DNA from: Ilyonectria destructans
Taxonomy: Eukaryota; Ascomycota; Sordariomycetes; Hypocreales; Nectriaceae
Direction of reading: 5' to 3'
Length of the DNA: 64,000 nt
Assembly: GCA_020740775.1 (NCBI GenBank)
Contig: JAHEWK010000005.1
Span: forward strand, 1,240,001 to 1,304,000
The position numbers and the translations under genes are program-made. Every line of letters starts with the position of its first letter. The stretch's first letter is position 1. The notes below the pieces were generated by a model that saw only the letters and a list, made by a program, of their open reading frames with translations, ran no database searches and had not been told where the DNA came from. This document shows, one piece after another, positions 10,962 to 24,300 of the stretch.

Positions 10962-11577
10962 ATGGGAGTTTGCGCATCATGCTTGGGGCGGCGCGACAGC
11001 GACGCCTACGATGAGGTGCGTAGGCTAAGACACAAGGATACGACGGAGCAACCCCCTGGCTAACGATGGAGTTAGGATGAGGAGAACCGGCTCCTGTACG
11101 ACGATGCCAACGGCATGCAATACGGCAGCTTTGGCGACCAAGGCTTGACAGGCGAGAACGACACCCTCGAAGTCCAGCGAGAGAACGAGGCCCTCCAGAG
11201 AGTGGTGGCCAAGACATCAAAGTTCGTACGATGGATGGTACCCGTTGGCGGTGTGTGAGAATACACAAGACTGACTGACTTGCTCCAGCAACATGGTGGA
11301 CATCTTCGAGATTGCTCCGCAAGAGAACGCTTCCCGCGGCACCTCGACGCCGTTCGCATATGCCGGCCAGGGCGCACGCCTAGCTCGATACCAGCATCTT
11401 GTCTCGAAGCTCAACACGCAAGGCGACGCCTCGGCTCCTGGCGTCAAGGTCGACTGGCTGCCGGAGGAGGAGACGATCGAGATGCAGCGCAATGGACCGG
11501 CCAGCATCAAGACCATCGACACCGACGATGGACCCCTCGTGGGGACTTTTGCCGACGCCGCCGCAGCCATGCAGTGA
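10962..11577 (+). CDS. LAMTOR1/Meh1-like Ragulator-EGO complex anchor
   Basis: Three exons: 10962-11015, 11076-11221 and 11289-11577, giving 162 residues. Introns start GTGCGT and GTTCGT and end TTAG and CCAG, the second with a CTGAC branch. The protein begins MGVCASC: Gly2 for N-myristoylation with Cys4 and Cys7 for palmitoylation, the lipid anchor typical of LAMTOR1 and of the yeast EGO subunit Meh1/Ego1. An acidic stretch follows (DEDEENRLLYDD), then a helix with ENEALQRVVAKTSNNMVDIFEI, which matches the family core that wraps the other Ragulator subunits. This places Rag GTPases and TORC1 at the vacuole or late endosome. The C-terminal LPEEETIEM and TFADAAAAM parts are fungal-type. The first exon is only 18 codons and is fixed by the lipidation motif. 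Confidence 0.82.
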
Positions 11578-14500
11578 TGATGACCATGGCATACTCCGTG
11601 GAGTTGCCTCACCAACTTTGCCACAGCAATAGCCCGTTACCGCCATCGGGAGCCTCTTGGACATATGTATAACGCTCGGGGTGGGGAGACGAGGAAGATA
11701 TGGCGAGGAAGATGTGACGAGAGTCGGCTGATCGATGGCGATGGCGGTGTAGCGGAGGAACGGAGTCGATGGGCTCACGGCATCTTGATATTCGGCCTCC
11801 TTTTCTCGTTGTTTCCCCCCGGTTCCCTCATCCCTGGCATGACCTGGGCAGATGATCCCCTCTGCCCGAGCCCCCGTCCAAGGTTGCCCGACGGGTCATG
11901 TCGACGAACTCTTTTTACTCACGCATATCTCATGAACAACAATAATCACAACAAACGCACAGCCAACCACCGACTTGCCTTTTCTCCACCGACGAATGGA
12001 CAAAGCTTGATGTTGGCAACGACAGGCGGGCGGCGTATCTTTTCCCAGGCCGGGGTCATTTCATTTATTGTTAATAATTTTTTTTAAAACGCGTTGTCCA
12101 AAATCTCTTCTTTGATTGATGTGGGCAGGGAAAGTGGACTTGTACAAAACAGACACACCAATCGAATTTCACAGAATTTTTTTTTCGCTCTCTTGAGCTG
12201 GGTCCAGCAAGAAAAAAAATCCTACACTACCTATCCATCCATACATGCAGCCTGCATGGTTCTAATCCCGAAAGAGAGAGGAAAGGAACCCACCCCGGAT
12301 CATCCAGGATTACCCAGCCTCGTTTAATGCCGTCTCATATTTGCATCCCTTTGAGTCCCTGTCGCCCTTTTTTGCTGGCCTGCGACTACTCATTCTCCAT
12401 TCATTGCAATGTCACAGGCCGAGCTGGCGCAGGGAGAGGAGAGGGAAACAGATCAATTGAATACTTGGACAGTCGTGCTGTCACGGAAAACACAACCGCC
12501 CACCACCACGGTCAAGACGGCCCATTTAGCATCAGACACGTGCGCTGGCTCACGCCGTGGCTCGCTCGCGGTGGGGGAGGTGGCGACGCTAGACTCGTGA
12601 GAGGAAGGGAGGCGGCACTCTAGCTCTAAGCTTGCCGTCGGCCCTCGTTTTAGATTCATTTTCTCCGGCTTCGGCTCGCACCGTTGATGGCGGCGTGCAT
12701 GGGTCCATCCGCTGCCCGCTGCCCGCTGCCCTGTGCAGGCCCAGGGTTTCGATGGATCCCGTCACCGTGGGAGACACAGACCCTGGGCCTGCGACCACGA
12801 TCCCGCCCACTTCCCACTTACCACTTACCAAGCCTTCGGGATTTCCTGGAGGCTGGATCCCCTCTGGCAGTCCCAGGGCTGAGGGCTGGGCTATAGCCCA
12901 CTACCGCGGAGCCGGTTGAGGGTGGACGGGGGGTGTGGCCACCGTCCACGGGCGAGTCCAATGGGTTGATGGGACCGGTGCTTGGGAGGTCTACGTGGCT
13001 GGTGGTTTTAGGTATGGGCCGCCGCGCTGGGCCGGACCGTGACGCTGGGGACGGGACCATCGGCCATGCCAGATCCTCCTGGCCCTGGAGATTGGGGATT
13101 GGAGATTGGAGAGACGGGGGCGGCCAATGTCTCGGGACCATGACCCAGAACCGTATCCTGGAGCCGTATCCTAGAACCATATCCTAGGACCACGGGCGGA
13201 TGGGGCGCTCCCGTCGACTCGAGATGGGCGACAAGGGCCGGTCCGAGAGGCAATGGACGGAGCGTCAGCACTTCGGCGCACTACTACGTAGTAGATGCGT
13301 CTGCGTCGGGGCCGAGGAGCAGGGGCCCTCAAGATGGGCCAGGTAAACGAAGCCAGGGCACCACGGCAAGGCAAGGTAATAAAGCAAGCAGGAGGGAAAA
13401 GGCCACAAAAGAGCGGACAGGCAAATGAGCCCGCCCCAGTTTGTTTGTGCCTCTGTCATGGCGTCTTCGCTGCCACTCTGCCACTCCGTCACTCCGTCAC
13501 TCCGTCACGCCCTCTTCTGCCAACCCACTTGGTTCCACTGCTCCGACTTTCTCTTTTCATGCTATGCCCCTCTTTGTGTGCTTGTGTCTATCTTCAGTCC
13601 CCTTGGAGAACCACACCGGCCCCGTTTCAAAAAGCCAAGACACCAAAACAAGCAGACGCAGGCGTAGCAGACGCGCAGATGCACCAGACACACGCCACAC
13701 GCACGCACCTACGCAGCACAGGCAAGGCAAGGCAAGGCAGACAAGCAGGCAAGGCGAGGACCCATCATGGATGCTCCCAAGCAAGAGCCACTCACACTGG
13801 CTCATTGCCCAGCGTTGTTGCCAAACCCTGACAGCCCTTCTTGCTCCACCCTCACCCTTTCATCCTCTCACCCTCGACTGACAGCCTGCTTGTTTGCTTG
13901 TTTGCTTGCTTGCTTGCATGATGCTCGCCCGTCATCTCCACGCCTTTCGATTCGATTCACCATCGCCGGGAATGGATTCTACGCGTACATGACAGCTGCC
14001 GAGTTCGAAGAATTAGCATGACGGAGGAAATAGCCTAGCCCTGCGAGGCCGTTCGTCCTACCTGCCGCTTTCTATTCGGCGTGCCCGTCTCCTAGCCATT
14101 TTGGATCGTCTTGTGCCGCCCGCCCGCTTCCTTTTTTGCCTCCCCGAGTCCTCGTCACGCAGCCGGAACATGCCACTGAGAGTCACTACCGCCGGAGCCT
14201 CCTCTCAGCGCCTTGTAGCTCGGCCCAATGCTGTGCTGCCGCACCTGCATCAAGGCATCCCGTCCTCATTCGCCGACCTGGGTCTCCCCCGGAGCCCCGA
14301 TAAGCAAGGGATATGCCCCGTCGAATGGGTTACGGTTACGCTGCATAGGCCTTGAGGGGAAAAGCCCGACCGTCCCCGGGCCATTTGTGCTGGTTTTCCT
14401 TGCCCGTCGGCCACTTTGCTACCTAACCGACGAGACTTGACTGACTAGACTTGACTAACTGACTCTCCTCACTCGACGCTCTGCTTCTCCTTCCTTGTCC

Positions 14501-15490
14501 TCGTCTTCTGCATCCCACCCCGGACCCATTTAGAGATCCCGCCGTTACCGACCCGCGTCTCTGCCTACCGAGGTACCAATGCCGTCGTCTACCGCCGCCT
14601 CCGCCGCTCTTCTACGTCGACCATTCCGCCCCGCCAGTCTCCCATACAGGACCCCTCCTTCCACTCACCTCTCCCACTCTCCTCCAGGCTCGGCGCCGTT
14701 GATCTCCAACCGGAGTTAAATCCGCCTCTCCCCCGCCGTGGAGAGGGGCAGACTCCTCCCCTCTCCCTCGTCATCGTACCGCATGTAGAAGCGGTCTTGA
14801 TCATCTGGCATGGTACTGGCCCACATTCTCGCGTCCCAGCTCCGCCCACGCACGCACACTGCCCCTCATGTTATGCCGTTCTTTCGATTTGATCAGCTCA
14901 CGTTAGGGCCAGGCAGAAAGAATATTATTTCTCTTGTTGAATTCTTTTTTGGTTAGAAGAAGAGAGAGAGAAAGAGAGGCCGGAAAATATCCACAAAGGA
15001 GTGCAAGGCCTACAGAACAAGAGATGAAGAGAAGAAGAAGAAGAGAAAGAAGAAAAAAAGACACACAGAAGACATATCCCTCCCTACCCAAATCCCTTGA
15101 TGCCCATCATACAAAAAAAAAGATTAACAGAGGACGACCCATGCCCCAACTCTTTTGTTTTTTCCCCTTCGGTCTCACCTCCCGCACAACTCTCGCCTCT
15201 TACAGGCCAGACAAGAAAAGGACCGAGTTCCATCGCTAAGACGTGAAGAAGAAAGAATCGGCTGAAGCACAAAAAACCTCGCCGTCTCGTTAACATCACT
15301 CCATCCATTCGCAACTCCCCTCTCTTGCAGGGTGCGTCCTCCCTTTCCCTTTTTACCCCGCCTCGTGGTCTCGTCTCGTTCTGGTTCATATTCTTGTTCT
15401 CGTTCCCGGTCGTTTGCTTGCCCTTTCCGCCCAGTTTCGTCTCATTGGGGACAAAACATGTTTCGCGACATAGGTGCCCATCTCTATCGC
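11578..15490. other. Long gene-free stretch with simple repeats
   Basis: About 3.9 kb with no frame I can defend. It holds homopolymer runs (12070-12220), GC-rich low-complexity sequence (12600-13250), a perfect 14-bp palindrome CTACTACGTAGTAG (13281-13294), an 8-bp tandem TCACTCCG (about 13478-13508), GGCAA repeats (about 13720-13750), and purine/pyrimidine-skewed tracts (14580-15110). It may contain untranslated leaders or noncoding transcripts. Confidence 0.5.
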
Positions 15491-16224
15491 TCACTCGTTA
15501 GAACCTCCAGGCGTCTGTTGCGTCCTGTGAACCGCTCCCACCCTTGCTACCGGTGCTTGTCCCGGTACTCGATGCTCGGTGCCACTTGATACTATATTTC
15601 CATGCTTGCCATTTCTCACGATGCCATACCCATGCCGATGCTGCCGTTGCCACTGGTTGTCGTCATCACTAGAAAGAAAGAGAAGCCTCTCGTTAGCCTG
15701 CAGCTTCTTCGCTTCTCTTGTCTTCCCATGATGCCCATGATGCAGCAACGCAACGCAACGTAACGCAACACTACCACCCTTTCCCCCTCCTCATTTGACC
15801 CTCCCTCCCCCCCTTTCCCCCTCGCCCACAGGGGCGCACACACACTCCCACGAGCATTATTTTTCCACGCCAAAAAATAAAATGCTCATACCTGTCCCAA
15901 CGATTGTAGCCTATGATCGTGCTCTTCCTTCATCCGATAGATCTGCCCCATCACATCGTGCATCTCGCCGCACGTCCGCTCAATGGTGGCACTCCGATTG
16001 CCCTCGCGCTGCCACCGCTGAACGTCGCGGAACATCTTGTCGTACCGGCGCTGCTTCTTCTCGGTGTCGTGACAGAGCTTACACACGTCGGGCTCGGTCC
16101 GGGTCTCGTAGACCAGCTTCAGGCCGCACGTCTCGCCCATCCGGTATTCCTTGTTGCACTGCTGCCGGAAATGGCCCCAGCGCCAGTAGCCGCACGCCCA
16201 GCGGGTTTGTTCGAAGTAGCACAT
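15491..16224 (-). CDS. Small Cys/Trp-rich conserved protein, function unknown
   Basis: Exon 1 (16224-15892) codes 111 residues starting MCYFEQTRW, then CGYWRWGHFRQQCNKEY, a Cys-rich segment (ETCGLKLVYE, DVCKLCHD), and a basic charged helix (EKKQRRYDKMFRDVQRW). I know this type of protein as an uncharacterised family widespread in Sordariomycetes; the Cys/His spacing suggests a small metal-binding fold. Exon 1 ends CAG before GTATGA. Two acceptors are possible. CTGCAG to 15698 continues in frame for 68 codons, ending at 15491 (179 residues). TTTCTAG to 15669 puts a TGA first, giving 111 residues. Without splicing a stop follows within two codons. The conserved core is therefore exon 1 and the long tail is doubtful. 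The start is the first ATG; upstream the frame has no other ATG. Confidence 0.65.
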
Positions 16225-19049
16225 GGTTGGGTATCGACGGCCGCGACGATGGCAGAAAGAAGAAGTCCCGGACGAGACAAGCAAGGCAGAGGCAAGAGTA
16301 GCGGCACGGCAAGACAATGGGAGGGGTGCGAGATTATACAGATGGGATTCGCTTCGGTTTCGTTTCTTGGGCCGTCTCGTCTCGTTTCGCGTTCGATTCG
16401 CTTCGATTCGTTCGGTTCCTTTTCTGCACAGAGTAACAAACCCGGGTTAGCCAACGAACCATTTCCTATTGTTCTTTTTCCACTCCTGCCGTCCCCGTCC
16501 CGCGACCTTGGAGTGTTCCGGGATCATCCCCTCTCCACTCGCACGTTCACTCCCGCTCCCGCTCCCGCTGCCGTTCCCGTCCGGCAACCTTTTTAGCTTG
16601 CGCCCCTCTCCGGGGAGGGGAAGGAGGAAGGAATGGGAACGGCACCAAAAAGTCCGTGACTGGCATGATGCCGGGGGTTGTTTTGACTCACCATACACAC
16701 ACGCACACGCACACGACACCACGACCGCAGAGAACTGGGGTGGCGATACTCGACGGTGAGGGGTTGTCTGTTTCCCCCCTCCGGACAAGACGTAGTCCCT
16801 TTTTTTTCAAGTAGGTTTGCCGTCGGCGGACGTATCCTAGGTACGGCAAGGGAAAAAGAGACGCGGGGGAGGTCGAGCGATGACCTCTTCGGGGGGGCTA
16901 AGTGGGGAGGATTAAACGATTGTCGTTGACTTGACGTCTTGGTGTTGCTGCCGCCGTTGTGTCTCCTCAGCAGCCCACGTTCGGACGTCGAGGTAAGTGA
17001 GTTTCCTGTCGTCGTTCTCTCCCTCTTGGAGGGTTTTGCAGTTGGTGTTGCTGCAGTGGCAAGTTGGTGTTGGTATTGATGTTGCTATGGCTAAGGCCAC
17101 TGCTATTGCTCTTGCTCTTCTTGCTGTTTGTGATGGTGATGGTGATGGTGATGGTAGTAGTAGGTAGTGAGTGAGTGGCTCTGGCTCTAAGAAGGGAAGG
17201 GGGTCCTTCTGCTCCAACTCCGGGATGCCGTAGCTAACTTATACTTGGTCCGGAGGCAGGAACCCTTGGCCCATTCGATCGTCGTCCCTTTATCCATCCC
17301 ATCCACCATCCATCCATCCACATCCCATCCCATCCGCATCCCATCCACAGTGGGACTCGGCGGCCAACAAGCAGCCCTTTCGCCTCACACGGGCCAACGA
17401 AGCAAATCATCGTCATGCCGCTTGCTGCTGCTGCTCTGCTGCTCTGCTGCTTGTTTTCTGCGGGATAAAAGAGGGCTTGCTCCGACTTGGATACGTGGAT
17501 TGGGTATCCGTACTTGATGCCCCATATGTCCCTCCCAATCCCTATCCCCATTGCCAATTCACACCACACCACAACCCGCATATGCTCTCGCTCACACGCC
17601 CCCCCTCCCCCCCTCCACTCTGTCTCCCGCCGCCATGCGACACCCCCGTTAATGCCGGGGGTTGCTGGTTTTCCGTTCCTGGCCTGGAAGCAAGTGGGTG
17701 GCGTCCTGACCACGGGCTTTTTACTCGGAGTCCCTGCAGCAATATCGACCTTAGGCCTAAACCAGCCTTTCCGCATTGTCGTGGATGGTGATGTTGTCAT
17801 TGTTGTTGTTATTATTGTTATTTTTTTTTCTCCTTTTTTTTTCTTCTTCCTCACCCGTCTTTCCTCTATCCGCCTCCCTGCCCGTTTCTTCCCCAGCCCG
17901 TTTCCCCTCTCTCGTCACCCGAACTATTCAATCTAGGGTTGAGGGGCGCTGGCCCGGTTCTTCGCCAGGCCCGGTGGCCGCTTGCCACGTTGATCATGGC
18001 TCGAGATCACACACACGCATATTACCATGTACGCACACGCACACGGAACCGGTGACACACGCCCCCCGGGGCAGAAAAAGAATAGGGCGAACGGCAGGCC
18101 CTTGCCACCCCACACCACGAAATGCGACTATCTGACTTCACTGATATGTGCTACAACGCAGCGCTGCAGACAGGAGAGGGACAAGAAGAGAGGCTGAGCA
18201 AGGAAAGCAGGGCTGATGGAGACTTGTCGGTAGAGCCCCCAGGGAATGGAGAGGGAGGGGGAATCACAAAGAGGGGGGGGCGTGTATAGGTGTGTCGTGG
18301 TGTGCGGTACACGCTGCTCGCTCTCTAAGATTGGGTTACATACAGTTCCCAGGCCGCGGCCCCCGCCGGTCTCGAGTGAGATATCTTTCCGCCATGGTCC
18401 ATCATTGGGCGTGGAAAAGCCGTCGTCCTTCGATTTCCCGTCCGCGGGCCTCACCTCCTGGGCCTTCCCTCCTGGGCATTCCATCCTGGGCATTCCTTAC
18501 ATGTTCCTGCCACCACGCACTGCACGCACACGCGCATCCCAGGATCAGTCGGGGAGGGGGACCGTCGTGGGCCAGAGGGAGAGGCCGAGCGAAGGGCTCC
18601 GGACGGGGCTTCCATGCAAACAACTCACAGCAACTAACTGACTAGGCCGGGTCACATAGGCGGCCGTGTTATTGCCCAGGGCCCAGGACTCGCGGGGGCG
18701 AGGAGGGGCGATCAAGGGCGACAAAAAGAGGCCTGGTGTCTCTCCCGCTGCGGGCCACGGCCAGGCCTCCATTCAGGCCGCTTGTCTCTGTGTGTGCTTT
18801 CTCCTCACAGGCATCCAGCCCAGCCCAGCCCAGCCCGCTTGTGCTGTACAGCATGGTCACCGGCGTACATAAGGGGGTGTCTCGATCTGCGGCCGCTGTG
18901 GGGCTTCATGGTTCGTCCCGAGGACGGACAAGTGTCAAGATCCTAGGACATTCTGACCGCTCAGCAACTGCCCTCTCCGGTGGTCGTTTTCGGTGAGATC
19001 CAGGCTTCTGGTTCGCTGCCTGCATCCTGCGTCAGTCCTGCGTGTGCGG

Positions 19050-19195
19050 GTGAGGGTGCGTGTGTGGATGCGTGTGTGTGCGTGTGCGGGTGCTCGTGCT
19101 GCTGCTGCTCGTGCTTCTGCTTCTGCTTCTGCTCGTGCTTGTACTCTTGCTTGTACTCCTGCTTGTGCGTTTACTTGTGCGTTTGCCTTTGCTGA
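19050..19195 (+). repeat. GTGTGC and CTGCTT/GCTTCT simple repeat block
   Basis: A GTGCGTGTGTG run passes into CTGCTGCTG and repeated GCTTCT and CTTGTACTC-like units. Low-complexity, in the gene desert. Confidence 0.75.
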
Positions 19196-21284
19196 GGCTT
19201 GGGGACGACCGAATGAGCAAGCCAGTGGCTGCGCGAAGCATCATGCCCATTGATGCCCCTCGATGCTCATTGATGCTAATTGATGCTGTCTGCTCTACTA
19301 CGACGCTCTACTACAGCACTCTACTACTACAGTACTCTGCTGCTCTACTACTACCCTGACGCCCAGCCGTGTCGGTATTTCCCATGGTGGCCCACAAACT
19401 TCGCCTCGATATCGGATAACGGCCTCGCCTCGCCCTTACGCCCTACAGAGTACCTCCTTCGACTATCAAATTCTCCCTCCCATATTTACGACTGCAGACA
19501 AGCCAGCAGAAATTCGCAGCTTCGAGTCGTCACCCTGTTTTCTTCTTTGTTCTGACTGGACCCCCAAGACCCAGAAGAAGAAGGTTCTCCGCCAAACTCG
19601 AGTGCCCCCTATTTTCAGGAGTGCCACATCTACACTGCCTGCTCCGTCAATATCGACGCCGTCACTCCGTCTCTTTTCTCATATGTGCAACTTCTCGGCA
19701 GAGCGTGACAAAAGCTCGCGGCCTGGCCAAGAACAGCTCAGCCTGCAGCAGTCCACGTTGATCTCATAGTGCGTGTCACGGCCCCCAGGGGCGGGGGGGA
19801 GGGGAGCTCAACTCGCCTGCTCCCTGTTCTGGTTGACCGACCCATCCCCATATTCCACTAGGAAATGGCTTCCGTCGGGCTCTTCTCCATGGTGTTCATG
19901 CATTAGCGTCCCACGTCTACGAGGCTGATTGTTCCCTTGGCGGAGAATGACCCGGCGGGGAGCAGCCCGGACCAGAACCTCGACTGGCCGAGAGTCCTTG
20001 CGTCTGCCTGCAAGGCCTTACTGCGGCAACAGATAAGAATACAGGGTGTTTGCATGCTTTTCGTGCATGGCTGCCGGCTCACATGAATCGACGGAACCGT
20101 CGCCACTTGGCGATTGGCCGCTCCAGGTGGCCTCCTCAGGGGGGGCTTGTGTTCATCAACTACCATCGTCGTCAACGACTCAAAAGCAAATCCAGAGCCA
20201 GCCCAGGTTAGGTCAGGCACATGGGCCAGACCGACGTGGCATCCCCCCTCTGGTCCTGCTACCAGCCTGGTCTTTGCATCTCATCGTTTCCCCATCAGGG
20301 TGACAGTGTACGCGGAGGTCGGTTGCCGCGCCCTCCTCGCAGATGCATTTCTGTCAGCATCTCGGCCACCTTTCATATGCCCCATCCATCCTCTACCGCC
20401 TCATTTCTGAACCGCCCCTCCGCCACTGGTGGAGGGCGCTGTACCTGGTCCTGTGATCAAGTCCTGATCGAGTGATGATGCACTGGAGGAGCATATTGTC
20501 ACACCGAAGTTCTCAAAACTTCGCCGCAAGGCTTCCCCTATTTTTGGCCGACTATCTAAATTGCCACTGGGGAGGGATCGGACCGTGAACTTCATTATCA
20601 ACTCTGGCTATCAGAGTCAGAGTCAAACAAGGCAACGATGAATTTCTTGATGCATAGTATCTCCGGCCCCGGTTATATGCACGATTCGTCAGCCTGATCG
20701 AACTCTCTCTCGCACAGGGTAGCTGAACGCAGAGATTACCTTCCATGGATTTATGACCGTCTGCTGCATGTCGCGCACGACGGTGACGTTCAATCTGGGC
20801 GCCAAATGACATGTCACTGATCCAAGTCGCTCAAGCGAAGCACGGATCGCCGCACGATCTATGAGAGCATCAGTCAACGTGGTGGTGACGGAGTCTAGAG
20901 CCATTGTGGGTGCATATGGCAAGTGGTTCGCCCAATTCAGCCATGAGCGCACTCGAACTCCAAACACTCCCAGCGGCAGGCAGTTCCAGACCCCCTAGAC
21001 ACGGCTAGAACAAAGGTTCGCCACGGGGAAACATCAACGAGCATCCGGAGAGTGATGAGCTGGCCTTCTGCTTCGGGAAAGGCTTGCGTCTTGGGCGGAT
21101 CGAGTCATCTGTGATGACTTCACGGCCCGCATGAGATCACGAGAGATGGAGTGGAGGAGGCGAGGAGGGGGCGGAGGATCAAGAGGCAGAAACCTTTCGA
21201 ATTGCGTTGGGCATTGTTGGGCACAGCCGAGTTACTTGTCTCATTGTCGACGGCGGTGGCTGGGTTGTGCCAAAGTGTGTGCGT

Positions 21285-21392
21285 CTGCGGGCTGTATGTA
21301 TGTATGTATGCGTGTGAGAGTCGGAGGTATGTGCGTGTGTATGTGTGTGTGCGTGTACGCGGGCGCGAGTGCGTGCGTGTGCGTGTGCGTGT
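21285..21392 (+). repeat. TATG/GTGT microsatellite
   Basis: Imperfect run of GTATGTATGTATG followed by GTGTGTATGTGTGTGTGCGTG and GTGCGTGTGCGTGTG units. It lies in the gene desert and has no coding context. Confidence 0.85.
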
Positions 21393-24300
21393 GTCCTGTC
21401 TTGTCTTGTCCATGTTCGTGTGGGTGGGCGCCAAAAGGGACACAAACTTGTCAGGGGGGAGGGGGGTTCGGTCTTCACAGTTGCTTGTCATGGCCGCAGC
21501 TGAGCAAGGTAAACACGCAGCGTGGCCGTCTTGGAGGCCAGTTATTGTTTTCGTGGTCATCAAACCTCCTCCGAGATGCCGTTAGCCTATGTGGACACAC
21601 GCCCTGAATGGATCATGGATGAGGACCCCCCGTCCTTGCTAGGCAGGACAGGCAGGACCAGATGTTCGCTACGGCCCGGTTTGGCGACCGGCCCGGCCCG
21701 CGGCTGGTCCATCATTCAAGGTTCAAGCTCTGCGAAGCGACCATTGTCATGACGGAGACGAAACGGGGACGGGACGGAACCCGACAGTGGTTCGGCACAT
21801 CTGACCAGGTACCGTCCAGGAACGAGGCACGAGAGGGGAGCGACAAGAAACGAGGGGGCCAGGGACAGCGCACAGCCGCAACGAGCCCGGGAAGGATCAG
21901 CAAACTTCTTCACTCACACATGGCCCGGAGCCAGGGGCTAGCGAAGTAACAGCGCGGCTCAATTGCAAGGACAAGGCCCTAGACTCGGCCTTGTCATGAC
22001 GAGAAGGCCAAGCACGTACATAATCGACGTCAAGGCGCAGAGGCGCACTATGGGTCGGATGGAGACGGGCTATAAAATTCCGCCACCATCCAGCATCCAA
22101 TGAGCCCCAGGCCCATCGAAGGACCCAGGTTTGACGGGTTCCAACTTGAACCGGATTCCTGGGTTGCTGTACGTAAATCATGTGTCTAGAAAGCGCTGCA
22201 TGAAGCCTGTTCGTGAGTAACGGGGCGGGAGCGTTGTCCGATCGTACCTGGGGCCAATGGGGCAACCCGATCTCTTCCACGAGCCTACGAGCACCTGGGG
22301 ATTGTCAATTGGCCACCGCCGGCTCAGTCAAGCTTGTGTCAAAAACGTCATTCGCCGCCGTCTGGGATGCTTCTAGCCGCGTCGTGGGAGTGCTAGGGGA
22401 ACCCGCGCGCCAGCGGTCGCAGGTCGACGACGGATCCACTTCTAGTTCCAGCCCCAATCCCAGTCCCGTGCCCGTCGCCCGAGGCTGGACGACGCCGTCG
22501 AATCGCAGCGCCCCAGTTGTGTGGGGGAGACAAGTGACAAGGAACCGGACCAGGGGCTGGGGCGGGCTGAAGCGGGTTGAGGCTGGTCTTCCCGTGCGGC
22601 AGACGTGTTTCCGTTGTCGCCGCATGGGCGGCTCTTTGCCGTCATGATTGGCTGGGTGCCAGGATCATCAAGCGTAGCCATCCTGGGAGGCCAAGCAAGG
22701 GCGACGGTGCGTAATTCAAAGTGCACCAAGTGAGCAAACTGACGATGGACCCAACCCAACCTGACCACACCACGCCCGCCATGGAGTGGGAAACCTTTCA
22801 GCCGTGAAACATGGGACCGCGGCGTCCATTATGTTTTCCTGGCGAAGGGTGGCGACTGCCCATAACCAGACATGGACACGAACGGGAACCGGGCGCACAC
22901 ATGGCGTTTGACAGGCAAAGCCGGCCGAAATATTGCATGAAGCGGCGGCAGAAACGAGGCTGCTACGAAGCGCTCAGATATCGTGCCATGGCCCCGTACC
23001 ACGAGCCACGACTCCATGGAGACCGGCCGTGACCTACATGCAAGGCCGTCAAGTCACAGTGGAGTGTGGCTATGGAGCTCCCCCCAGCCAGGGCCTTCAG
23101 GACCTGCAGGCTGGGGGGCGTCAACGAGATGCCAAAAGGGTACAGACAGCGCTGCTCGTGTGTGGTATACGTCTCGGCCGAGGCGCGGTGCATCGGTGAT
23201 AGCAATCACGGTCGGGGTGGTCAAACTCAAGCGGCGGAACAAACCGAAAATGGCATCGACGTTTGCCAACTTTGGCCCAACGCAGAAAACCAGGCCAGGC
23301 TGCTGTTCAGCCTGATGGCTGCCAGGGTGGCCCAGGATGATTGAGGCCCAATGGCTGCTAGATCGAGGCACAGGTCGCTGCTGCTGTGGAGGAGGCATGG
23401 GAGAATGCGGGTTTGCTGTCCGACCTGACCACCTAGTAGGTCACCCAATGGGCCGCTCGCAGCCTTTCCCCGGAGGCAAGACGTGATGGGGGGAGTGAGA
23501 GGAGACGCATGACGAGGTGAGGCGAGGCAAGACGAGGCGGCGACGGAGAAAAATGAGAGCCACCATCAAAAGTGCAACATGCGATGTGATGGATGTGCGT
23601 GATGCATCGCATACCCCATCCTCGAGACGGGGCCCTAAGCCCAACAGCTTACAGCCCAGGGCCTAGAGGCTGGGGCTATAGCCTGGATCCGGGGCCTCTG
23701 TACATTAGGCCTTGAGTCTTTAGCCTTGGGCCTGATGGGACGGCCGCAGAGTTTCGGGGTGGATTCCATTTACACGTCACCGTTGCTGTCACAGGCGTCG
23801 ACGAGGCGGCGAGAGACCGCGACATGCGATGTGATGTGATTTGGTGTGATGCGATACGATGCCAGCGGGCTGTCTCCGTAATCCTCTCCGGATGCACCTG
23901 TGGATGCCCGTGAGAGAGACGGGTAGGGAGGTACCATGGTTGCGAAAGGGTTGAGCACGGAAACGCTACGTCAGTGAGTGCGAGGGGCTGGCTGAGTTGC
24001 AGTACCGCATGTTGCATAATCATGCTACGTATCGGCAACAACGCAATCAGCATGTTGTGCCATCGCTGGCTGATTCTGTTGCAGCTCCTGCACCTGGGTG
24101 AAAAGGATGAAGAGAATGTGAGGGCGCAGTTGTAGGTGCAGCGGGTGATGCAGCGGCAGGGACGTCGATCCACGCATGAAGCCAGCGGCGGGGTGGGGTC
24201 CTGAGTTCGCTCGTTCCTCAGTCCGACAAGCTGGGGGCGGGTATGTCACGGCAATCCACCATGCGCGGGTTGGCATTTGTTGTTTTGTTGTTGTTATTGT

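Noticed and set aside
13295..13831. 178-codon plus-strand frame
   Set aside because: Built from simple repeats (TCACTCCG and GGCAA); composition not protein-like.
17234..17854. 206-codon minus-strand frame
   Set aside because: Driven by ATCC/CCAT microsatellites and poly-Lys from an A-run; no domain.
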